NCBI GenBank assembly: GCA_042408355.1 | Contig: JBHORD010000021.1 | Coordinates: 1-38,353 of the forward strand | DNA length: 38,353 bases | Source of the DNA: Fen-1038 sp042408355 | GTDB lineage: Bacteria; Chloroflexota; Anaerolineae; Anaerolineales; Villigracilaceae | Direction: 5' to 3' | Shown here: positions 32,427 through 38,353 of the stretch, in pieces | How the letters are laid out: each line of letters begins with the position of its first letter | How positions within the stretch are numbered: the first letter of the stretch is position 1 | The notes under the pieces: model-generated | What the model was told of the DNA's origin: nothing | Databases searched by the model: none | Seen by the model: the letters and a program-made list of their open reading frames with translations, nothing else | Translations under genes and position numbers: made by a program

Positions 32427-33131
32427 ATGCAATTCAAGAAACCATTCTGGGTGATGGTTGCGGTCATCCTGACCCTTAGCCTTTCATCCTGTAACATTGG
32501 AAAAAGCGCGGCGCCGACGCAAGATGTCAATGCCATCTATACCGCCGCGGCTGGAACCATGCTGGCCCAGTTTGGCGATCAAATGACTCAGACTGCACAG
32601 GCAGTTACGCCTACTCCTGCAGATAGTCCCACTCCTTTAGCCACTTTTACATCCCTCCCAACTTTTTCGATTCCCGGCACCACGCCTTTTGCAGTCGGAA
32701 CGCAATTCGTCTTCAATACTCCGAGCGGCGCAGGGACTCCCCTCCCCACCTTAAGCACAGGAGGCACAGGCGCGACTCCTTCAACTGCGGTAGGTTGCGC
32801 CGATTCCGCATTCGTGAGTGAAACCATCCCAGATGGGACAATCTTCCCGCCTGGAAAGGCTTTTACAAAATCATGGAACCTTCAAAACACCGGCACATGT
32901 ACCTGGGATGACGGCTTTTCGTTCGTCTTTGTGTCCGGCAATCAGATGGGAGGAAAAGACATATTGATCACAAAGTCATCTGATTTCACAAAGCCGGGCG
33001 CCGGACAGGCCTTCAACGTTCCGATGAAAGCTCCCACTACCCCGGGCACCTATCAGGGCAACTGGCAGATGAAGGATGATCAGGGCCATTTATTTGGTGT
33101 GCAAGTTTGGGTGAAAATCGTAGTCCAGTAA
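32427..33131 (+). CDS. Lipoprotein with NBR1-like Ig domain, paralog 3
   Basis: The 234-residue protein has a signal sequence and lipobox SLSSC (Cys near residue 22). It is followed by a helical TQDVNAIYTAAAGTMLAQ segment that recurs in paralog 4, a Thr/Pro linker (about 60-120), and one NBR1-type Ig domain (about 124-234): SETIPDGTIFPPG, FTKSWNLQNTGTCTW, SGNQMGGK, ending VWVKIVVQ. TGGAGG precedes the ATG. Paralog 4 follows after 43 bases, so the two are likely one transcript. Confidence 0.88.
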   Translation: MQFKKPFWVMVAVILTLSLSSCNIGKSAAPTQDVNAIYTAAAGTMLAQFGDQMTQTAQAVTPTPADSPTPLATFTSLPTFSIPGTTPFAVGTQFVFNTPSGAGTPLPTLSTGGTGATPSTAVGCADSAFVSETIPDGTIFPPGKAFTKSWNLQNTGTCTWDDGFSFVFVSGNQMGGKDILITKSSDFTKPGAGQAFNVPMKAPTTPGTYQGNWQMKDDQGHLFGVQVWVKIVVQ

Positions 33132-33174
33132 GAAGCGAGCCAGCATAGATAGATTGAAATCAGAAGGAGGCTCC

Positions 33175-33789
33175 ATGAAAACGATAGCCTTGTTTGTGTT
33201 CGGCGCTGTTCTGATCACCGCTTGTGCGCCCGCATCAACGCCCGCTCCGACCCAGGACGTATCTTTTATCCAGACTGCCGCGGCTCAGACTGTTTTTGCC
33301 AACCTCACGGCGACCGCCTCGGCTTGGACTGCAACACCCTTGCCGCCGCCAAGCAGTACGCCAACATCCATTGCCGTTAGCACAGCCGGCGCGACGCCTG
33401 CCATCACGCCGACACTGCCGGGCGGCATTACTGCTACACCCACTCTTTGCGATGCGCTCACTTTTGATCCAGCAACAGTGGATGTCAATGTTCCTGATAA
33501 CACGCAAATGACAGCGGGACAACAATTCGTCAAAACTTGGCGCGTAAGAAATAATGGCTCCTGCACATGGGGCGCGGGATACGGCCTGGTCTATGCCGGT
33601 TATAGCGATCAAATGTCCGGCAAGCCTCAACCTCTCGCGGGCGCCGTGGCGCCCGGTCAGGAAGTGGATGTATCCGTTCAGTTCATCGCACCTAACAAGG
33701 CAGGCCAATATGTGAGCGCTTGGGAGATGGCAAATGCCAACGGCAAACCATTTCCCAAAGTCATCTTCGTAAAAATCATCGTCAAGTGA
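33175..33789 (+). CDS. Lipoprotein with NBR1-like Ig domain, paralog 4
   Basis: The 204-residue protein starts MKTIALFVF after AAGGAGG and has a lipobox LITAC (Cys near residue 16). The TQDVSFIQTAAAQTVFANLT segment matches paralog 3 and the C-terminal tail of paralog 2. A Thr/Pro linker leads to a single NBR1-type Ig domain (about 90-204) with VNVPDNTQMTAG, FVKTWRVRNNGSCTW and the end VIFVKIIVK. An in-frame TTG at 33154 is a less likely start. A strong terminator follows 111 bases later. Confidence 0.88.
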   Translation: MKTIALFVFGAVLITACAPASTPAPTQDVSFIQTAAAQTVFANLTATASAWTATPLPPPSSTPTSIAVSTAGATPAITPTLPGGITATPTLCDALTFDPATVDVNVPDNTQMTAGQQFVKTWRVRNNGSCTWGAGYGLVYAGYSDQMSGKPQPLAGAVAPGQEVDVSVQFIAPNKAGQYVSAWEMANANGKPFPKVIFVKIIVK

Positions 33790-33831
33790 GTCTGACGCTC
33801 AAACAATCCATAAAATTGGAAGCGCACCGGC

Positions 33832-33845
33832 TGAGATTTATCTCA
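33832..33845. repeat. Dyad TGAGATTTATCTCA (second copy)
   Basis: This copy shares GAGATTTATCTC with 32337-32350. Both stand in gaps around paralogs 3 and 4, so they bracket that gene pair. Confidence 0.55.
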
Positions 33846-33900
33846 ACAAGCGTGATTCAGACGCCTCAGTATTTTTAACGGCGACGATGTGAACGCCAGG

Positions 33901-33931
33901 CGGGGCAGGCTGACAGCTTGCCCCGCTTTTT
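33901..33931 (+). terminator. Intrinsic terminator after lipoprotein paralog 4
   Basis: CGGGGCA plus GCTG (33901-33912) pairs with CAGC plus TGCCCCG (33914-33925) and is followed by CTTTTTT. The stem is GC-rich. Confidence 0.85.
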
Positions 33932-34023
33932 TATGTGTGTCATGATTGTTTAGCAGAAATTGTATCCGTATGTCAGACGTATGCCGACGCTCGTATCCAA
34001 CTAAAACATCTCTATCCTAAAAT

Positions 34024-34284
34024 TCAACTTTGACAGACTACCGGGTATCTTTCCCCAGATGAATTCGAGCGGCGCTGCCATCTCAGTTGGTCTTTACTCA
34101 GCCTCCACTTTTTCGGGGAAAGGTCAGGATGTCGGCTCGTTACCCATTCATCCTTTCCATGCAATTTCCTGATCCATCTCCCGCATTTGCGGCAATGCGT
34201 TCCTTCTTTCGTACTTTCGGTGGCGATGATGGGTCCCCCTGGCTCTCCGGGCGCAGTCGGCAACACGCGCACGTCGAGTATGTC
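34024..34284 (-). pseudogene. Remnant of an ISL3-type transposase N-terminus
   Basis: Reading the minus strand, an open frame gives DILDVRVLPTAPGE, then IATESTKEGTHCRKCGRW, then LHGKDEWVTSRH. This order (ILD-VRVL, a CxxC zinc motif, HG, W-T-RH) is what I recall from the N-terminus of ISL3-family transposases of Chloroflexota. After RH the sequence no longer follows the family and stops 34 residues later; there is no catalytic domain. The frame overlaps the 3' end of the DinB-like gene by no more than a few bases. It is best read as a degraded insertion-sequence fragment. Confidence 0.5.
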
Positions 34285-34291
34285 AGTTGAA

Positions 34292-34765
34292 TCATGGCTT
34301 TTCCTGGCGGCCGGCCCTTTGTTCCCACAACTGCCGCGTGATCTGAATGTGTCCGAGATGAAGCGTCATGTGTTCGAGGGCATGAAGCAGCGCTCCCGCG
34401 ACCGTCGTTTTACTGTTATCTCTCGGCACGGTGCGCGGCGCTTCGAGGTCCTGAAGCGTAAAGTTTTCCAGCGTTTTGCGCGCATAAGCCAAACTATCGT
34501 CCAGCCGCTTCTTCAACGCCTCTATTCCCACGTCATGGACTTTGAATTCCGCATCCCGGTCGCGGTGCGATGGATCCTGCGCGGCGATATCGCCAATCCA
34601 ATACCGTTCCGCGCCGGTAAGATGAAAGATCAGAACGCTGATCGTACTCGTATCGGGACCAGGCATCCAATCGAGCGCCTCTGGAGGCAGTCCCTCCAGG
34701 GCTTTGTGTATGTCTTCATGACCAATTTGCATTCGTTTCAGATACTCTTCAAAGAAAGTTTGCAT
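34292..34765 (-). CDS. DinB-family putative metalloenzyme (second copy)
   Basis: The 157-residue protein begins MQTFFEEYLKR and has the DinB four-helix pattern, with His48 in LIFHLTGAERYW and the pair His132 and His136 in HALEHMTLHLGHIQITRQ as metal ligands. It resembles the DUF664-like branch more than the copy in the pyr operon. AAGGA lies about 11 bases before the chosen ATG; an earlier in-frame start at 34840 has no support. It is monocistronic, opposite in direction to the lipoprotein genes. The substrate is unknown. Confidence 0.85.
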   Translation of the reverse strand: MQTFFEEYLKRMQIGHEDIHKALEGLPPEALDWMPGPDTSTISVLIFHLTGAERYWIGDIAAQDPSHRDRDAEFKVHDVGIEALKKRLDDSLAYARKTLENFTLQDLEAPRTVPRDNSKTTVAGALLHALEHMTLHLGHIQITRQLWEQRAGRQEKP

Positions 34766-34944
34766 AGCGCTTCTGTCCTTGTCAAATCGTTTTCGGCTAA
34801 AAGTTATTATAGCATTGCGCCTTTTTCGATTCTGCCTCAAAATGTTTCATCGCGCGCCGCGGCGGAAAGAGTGTTGAAAATACACATCTTATATTAATCT
34901 AGCAAGAGTAACATTGGCGCGTTTGCTTGGAGGCAAAAAATAAA

Positions 34945-35400
34945 ATGAAACGTATTACTCTTCCCACTCTTTTCATCGTACTGGCGCTGATGCTTTCATC
35001 CTGCTCATTGCATCTTGGCTTGAGCAAAATGCTTGGCGGCGGAGGTTCCGCAAAGCCGGCTGCGACAAAGCATGTCAAGGCAACGCATACTCCGCCCTCG
35101 CCGTCCAGCCAGAACTCGACAGGCGCGCAGACTCCCGCCGCCGCTTCGGGCGAAAGCGTCACGATCACGAGCGGCGGTTATCAGCCGAATCTGCTGACTG
35201 TTAAAGCCGGCACCACCGTCACCTGGACGAATAACGATTCTGCCGCAGAAAGCGTCACTTCGGACACGGCAGGCCTTTTCGACAGCGGCTCACTTGCGGC
35301 CGGCGCCACATTTAAATTCACGTTCAGCCAGGCCGGCACGTTCACGTATCACTCAACCACAAACCCGGCTTTGAAAGGCACGGTCGTGGTAACGCCTTAA
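34945..35400 (+). CDS. Cupredoxin-fold lipoprotein lacking the copper ligands
   Basis: The 151-residue protein starts MKRITLPTLF, with a lipobox MLSSC near residue 20 and a Pro/Thr/Ser linker (about 35-70). Residues about 72-151 follow the plastocyanin/amicyanin pattern: VTITSGGYQPNLLTVKAGTTVTWTN, SVTSDTAGLFDSG, FKFTFSQAGTFTYH, and a final KGTVVVTP. The four type-1 copper ligands expected from relatives (His, Cys, His, Met) correspond to Glu102, Ser137, Asn140 and Leu143, so copper binding is unlikely. The ribosome site GGAGG is about 11 bases before the ATG. It opens the envelope cluster with the ECF sigma factor. Confidence 0.85.
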   Translation: MKRITLPTLFIVLALMLSSCSLHLGLSKMLGGGGSAKPAATKHVKATHTPPSPSSQNSTGAQTPAAASGESVTITSGGYQPNLLTVKAGTTVTWTNNDSAAESVTSDTAGLFDSGSLAAGATFKFTFSQAGTFTYHSTTNPALKGTVVVTP

Positions 35401-35419
35401 TCTTTTTATTATCCTTCAG

Positions 35420-35451
35420 CGGGCCTCTGACGTTATATGGTCAGAGGCCCG
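35420..35451. terminator. Strong hairpin after the cupredoxin-like gene
   Basis: CGGGCCTCTGAC (35420-35431) pairs perfectly with GTCAGAGGCCCG (35440-35451). No U-tract follows on either strand, so it may be a processing or stabilising hairpin, or a weak terminator. Confidence 0.6.
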
Positions 35452-35556
35452 AAAGTATGGATGGCGGCGCAAGGTAGGTGATACGCTTTGCGGCGCGGGA
35501 CGGCAGGTTCTCCGTTGAAAATGATAGAACTCAAAGTTTATAAGACAGGATGCGCC

Positions 35557-36126
35557 ATGAAAAACATCCGTTTTGCCCTTCTGATTTTATTTGTATTCAC
35601 CGCATCTGCCTGTCAATCACAGTCAACGCCAACGGCAATGACCTCGAATGGAAGCGCCAATCAAATTGCGACTTCAACTCCCATCCCCACCCCGGATAAA
35701 ACTCAGCCGCTGTCAACGCCGTCTGAGGCCGCGCCCGCCCCGGCGTCTGGAACGAACGCCCCGGCGATTCATACCAGCAGTTCGAATCCAAATGCAGGTA
35801 ATTTGATCGCGGTGCGCGATCAGGCAATCGTCAATCACAGCCTCATCATTGATTCCGTGAACGCCGCGCAGGCCGGATGGCTTGTGTTTTACTTTGATAA
35901 ACAAGGGCAACCCGGTGAACTCATCACCTATATCCCTGTGACTGCCGGTAAATCCACCCAGCTTATCGTCCCGCTGGATAATCTGAAAAATCCCGTCATA
36001 CAGATCAATTCGATCCCCGGCCACAAACTATTCGCTTTATTAACGGAAGGCAACCCGCCTCCGGGCGTGCCGGTGCGGGACAACAATAAAATGGTTGCCG
36101 TCGTTTTCAACGTCCTTGCCCCGTGA
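35557..36126 (+). CDS. Lipoprotein with DUF7282-like domain
   Basis: The 189-residue protein starts MKNIRFALLI after AGGA, with lipobox TASAC near residue 19 and a Ser/Thr/Pro linker to about residue 85. The C-terminal domain (about 90-189) has VRDQAIVNHSLIIDSVNA, AGWLVFYFD and a FNVLAP end. This pattern resembles DUF7282-type domains found in surface proteins of archaea and bacteria, with unknown function. It is 47 bases upstream of the sigma factor gene. In-frame starts further upstream (35488) lack support. Confidence 0.78.
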   Translation: MKNIRFALLILFVFTASACQSQSTPTAMTSNGSANQIATSTPIPTPDKTQPLSTPSEAAPAPASGTNAPAIHTSSSNPNAGNLIAVRDQAIVNHSLIIDSVNAAQAGWLVFYFDKQGQPGELITYIPVTAGKSTQLIVPLDNLKNPVIQINSIPGHKLFALLTEGNPPPGVPVRDNNKMVAVVFNVLAP

Positions 36127-36173
36127 CATATTTCCAGACCTCAGTTAGAGCATAAATTCGGTACAATGGGAGA

Positions 36174-36719
36174 ATGCTGGAACCTGACGACAGGGATTTA
36201 ATTCGCAGGGTGGCGGGCGGTGACGAAGATGCTTTTCTCGCGCTTTATGATCGTTACGCCGCGCAAGTTCACGCGCTGACGCTCCGCATCCTGTCGGACA
36301 CCATGCTGGCAGAGGAGGCCACACAGGATACATTTTTAAAACTATGGAGCCGCGCCCGGCTTTATCTGGCAGAACGCGGCCCGGTTCTGGTCTGGCTGTT
36401 GACTATTGCGCGCCGCACCGCGCTGGACCGACTGCGGCTTGAATCGCGGCGCCCGCCGCTGTCTACTGCAGACGATCCCGACGACTTCTGGCGCATGATC
36501 CCCGATGCAAAAACCACAAGCGAGGAGTCGCGCTGGCGCGCGCTTTATCTGGCCGTGCAGTCGCTCGCGCCGGATTATCGCCGGGTAATTGAATTGGCGT
36601 ATTATCAAGGGCTGAGTCAAAGCGAGATCGCCGAGCAGCTTGGCTGGCCGCTTGGCACCGTCAAGACGCGGATGCGCGCCGCGATGGAACAACTGCGGCG
36701 CGCCTGGGGAAATCCATAA
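36174..36719 (+). CDS. ECF-type RNA polymerase sigma factor
   Basis: The 181-residue protein has region 2 (ALYDRYAAQVHALTLRIL, then EEATQDTFLKLWSRA, about 24-60) and region 4 (LAPDYRRVIELAYYQGLSQSEIAEQLGWPLGTVKTRM, about 125-165) with the helix-turn-helix. It lacks region 1 and most of region 3, as expected for ECF sigma factors, and pairs with the RskA-like anti-sigma gene 42 bases downstream, a SigK-like arrangement. A TACAAT hexamer lies six bases before the ATG and GGGAGA lies between. The stimulus is unknown. Confidence 0.93.
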   Translation: MLEPDDRDLIRRVAGGDEDAFLALYDRYAAQVHALTLRILSDTMLAEEATQDTFLKLWSRARLYLAERGPVLVWLLTIARRTALDRLRLESRRPPLSTADDPDDFWRMIPDAKTTSEESRWRALYLAVQSLAPDYRRVIELAYYQGLSQSEIAEQLGWPLGTVKTRMRAAMEQLRRAWGNP

Positions 36720-36761
36720 ATCCAAGTGTTTGTGAGGAAGCGTATCTAAATTAGAGGCAGA

Positions 36762-37502
36762 ATGCTCAACGAGATGGAACATCAGCCCTTCATCGAAAAC
36801 ATTCCTGCGTACGCGCTGGGGGCATTGGACGCTGAGGAATCCGCCGCGCTCGAGGCGCATCTTCAGGCCTGCGCCTCGTGCCGGGATGATCTGGCGGCGT
36901 ACCGTCAAATCAGCGGCGGCCTGCTCATGGCGATTCCGCCAAAGGCTCCGCCCGCCGCGCTCCGTCAGCGTTTGCGGAAACAATTGCCATCCGCGCAAAG
37001 GACGAATCGTCCGCGTTGGGCATGGTCGTTCAACCCATTGACAATCGGCATTTCAATCTTCATTTTGCTCGCGCTCAATTTATTTTCATTGTTCCAAATG
37101 CAATCGCTCCAGCGTCAGCAAACACAGCTTATGCGCGGGCTTCAGACCAGTCAGACTGCGCTGGCAATGCTGGCCTATCCGGGCACACAGTCTTTGCCGA
37201 TCAGCGCAAACAACATCAGCGGCGCGTTGCTGTTCGATAAAGATCGTAATGTGGCCGTGCTGATCGTTTGGAATCTGCCGCATTTGCAAAATAATCAAAC
37301 TTATCAAGCCTGGCTCATAGATCGTCAAGGCGGCCGGACCAGCGCCGCAATCTTTGATGTTGATCCAACCCTGCCGTTTACATCAGTGACCGTCATGTCG
37401 CCAGATGAACTCTCTACGTTCACGGGCCTCGGCGTGACGGTTGAACCGCGTGGAGGCAGTAAACAGCCGACGGGTCCGCGCCTGTTCAGAATTGATTTTT
37501 AG
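36762..37502 (+). CDS. RskA-type transmembrane anti-sigma factor
   Basis: The 246-residue protein has an N-terminal zinc-type anti-sigma domain (about 10-50) with HLQACASC (HxxxCxxC), a single membrane helix at about 91-110, and an extracytoplasmic RskA domain (about 145-246) with VLIVWNLPHL, YQAWLIDRQGG and VTVEPRGGS. It should hold the preceding ECF sigma factor at the membrane until a signal triggers release. AGAGG lies just before the ATG; a second Met at codon 5 is an alternative start. Confidence 0.92.
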   Translation: MLNEMEHQPFIENIPAYALGALDAEESAALEAHLQACASCRDDLAAYRQISGGLLMAIPPKAPPAALRQRLRKQLPSAQRTNRPRWAWSFNPLTIGISIFILLALNLFSLFQMQSLQRQQTQLMRGLQTSQTALAMLAYPGTQSLPISANNISGALLFDKDRNVAVLIVWNLPHLQNNQTYQAWLIDRQGGRTSAAIFDVDPTLPFTSVTVMSPDELSTFTGLGVTVEPRGGSKQPTGPRLFRIDF

Positions 37503-37630
37503 GAGAACGGCTCGCTTTCCACAATTCTTTAACCCCTGATTAATCCAATGACAATCCAATCGTCTTTGCAGATGCGTACTCTTTCTTAGAGAAACACGTT
37601 GGAATATCCATCAAACAAGGAGAGAGAGAA

Positions 37631-38206
37631 ATGAAAATCCCGCATCTGTTCATCGCAACCTTGACGGCATTTATGATTCTTGCGGCGGCATGCGCTCCGC
37701 AGGCAACGCCAACACAAGCGCCGGCTACACAAGCGCCCGCAACTCAAGCGCCTCCCGCTCAACTGCAAGAAGCGACCGCGTCTGCACCAACTGGCGCCCC
37801 GCCGGCCACTTCCGCGCCGACCACTGTGGTAACGCCTGCGACCCCTACGGGTCCGGCAACCGTCAACGTTGCGAATAATTCCAAATATGGTTCGATCCTC
37901 ACCGACGCGAACGGCATGACGCTTTATGTATTCCTGAACGATACTTCAACCACATCTACGTGCAGCGGCGCTTGCGCCAGCCTGTGGCCCGCGCTGCTCA
38001 CCAATGGAAATCCGATTGCGGGCAACGGCGTGGATGGCACCAAACTCGGCACTACCACGCGCGCCGATGGTTCGGTGCAGGTAACTTACAACGGCCATCC
38101 GTTGTATTACTATGCCAAGGATAGCGCGGCAGGCGATACGAATGGTCAGGGCATCAAGAACGTCTGGTATGTGGTTTCGCCGACAGGAGATCCGATCAAA
38201 CAATAA
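37631..38206 (+). CDS. COG4315-type secreted-repeat lipoprotein
   Basis: The 191-residue protein starts MKIPHLFIA after GGAGAGAGA, with lipobox LAAAC near residue 21 and a long Ala/Pro/Thr linker (about 24-80). The C-terminal part (about 85-190) carries two copies of the secreted-repeat motif: ILTDANGMTLYVFLND with CSGACASLWPALL, and VTYNGHPLYYYAKDSAAGD with WYVVSPTG. Relatives often sit beside ECF sigma/anti-sigma pairs. Function is unknown; redox or envelope-stress roles have been suggested from context. It is probably in the regulon of the upstream sigma factor. Confidence 0.87.
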   Translation: MKIPHLFIATLTAFMILAAACAPQATPTQAPATQAPATQAPPAQLQEATASAPTGAPPATSAPTTVVTPATPTGPATVNVANNSKYGSILTDANGMTLYVFLNDTSTTSTCSGACASLWPALLTNGNPIAGNGVDGTKLGTTTRADGSVQVTYNGHPLYYYAKDSAAGDTNGQGIKNVWYVVSPTGDPIKQ

Positions 38207-38306
38207 ATTCTTCCTAGCGACCTGACAGTTTGATGAAAAGGTATTGATCGGCAAAAGAAATCGGGTAAAGTTGTTTTACCACAAACGATTTCACCCGGAG
38301 GTTCCA

Positions 38307-38353
38307 ATGCCGATCAACGAGACCTATCGTACTTGGATTCAGCGAATTTGTGA
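38307..38353 (+). CDS. Start of a further gene, probably a transposase (cut by window end)
   Basis: An ATG preceded by CGGAGG at six bases opens a frame, MPINETYRTWIQRIC, that runs off the window. The TYRTWIQRI opening resembles the start of some IS transposases as I recall them. A small hairpin GGTAAA/TTTACC (38264-38280) lies in front. With 15 codons the family call is tentative. Confidence 0.4.
   Translation, partial: MPINETYRTWIQRIC

Overview
The window reads as a chromosomal segment of a Chloroflexota bacterium, most likely class Anaerolineae. The pointers are a tandem set of lipoproteins with NBR1-like Ig domains and Pro/Thr linkers, a stand-alone SpoVS gene, secreted Ig/FN3-type surface proteins, and moderately GC-rich core genes. 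This placement comes from family composition and recall, not from a phylogenetic marker. No tRNA, rRNA or CRISPR array was seen.

Layout. 1-1.2 kb: the end of an AT-richer secreted Ig-like protein, possibly broken by a nonsense codon. 1.3-6.1 kb: spoVS (-), a PEP/pyruvate-binding-domain protein (+) and an M3 oligoendopeptidase (+). 6.1-16 kb: a long minus-strand block holding gdhA and a probable pyrimidine operon, pyrC-pyrB-pyrF-pyrE-dinB-like-pyrD, followed by a small hypothetical gene, a crotonase and gatB. The pyr operon starts from a good sigma70-type promoter. Its leader contains an intrinsic terminator covered by an open 46-codon reading frame with a U-rich tract, an arrangement that resembles enterobacterial pyrBI attenuation. 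16-17.5 kb: divergent icd. 17.6-20.6 kb: clpC and a MazG-like gene (-). 20.8-23.1 kb: a GH1 beta-glycosidase and a GNAT protein (+). 23.2-27.3 kb: a 52-residue membrane protein (-), divergent from a two-gene ABC exporter whose nucleotide-binding sites are asymmetric, as in heterodimeric exporters. 27.3-29.4 kb: a secreted protein with six FN3-like modules (-).

29.9-38.2 kb is a cell-envelope region. It holds four consecutive NBR1-Ig lipoproteins, a DinB-like gene, a degraded ISL3-type transposase fragment, a cupredoxin-fold lipoprotein in which all four type-1 copper ligands appear replaced, a DUF7282-like lipoprotein, an ECF sigma factor with an RskA-like anti-sigma factor, and a COG4315-type repeat lipoprotein. 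The last 47 bases are the start of another gene, probably a transposase.

How the genes fit together: the pyr block supplies five of the six de novo UMP enzymes (carbamoyl-phosphate synthase is not in the window). pyrC and pyrB lie in the same order as the DHOase and ATCase domains of animal CAD and resemble them. The quinone-type PyrD implies a respiratory quinone pool, icd and gdhA sit at the 2-oxoglutarate node, and the right-hand third is surface and stress related. Points most worth a second look: the pyr leader, the copper-less cupredoxin, the asymmetric ABC pair with its hairpin leader, the NBR1-Ig paralog array, and short dyad/tandem repeats that in places supply N-terminal codons.
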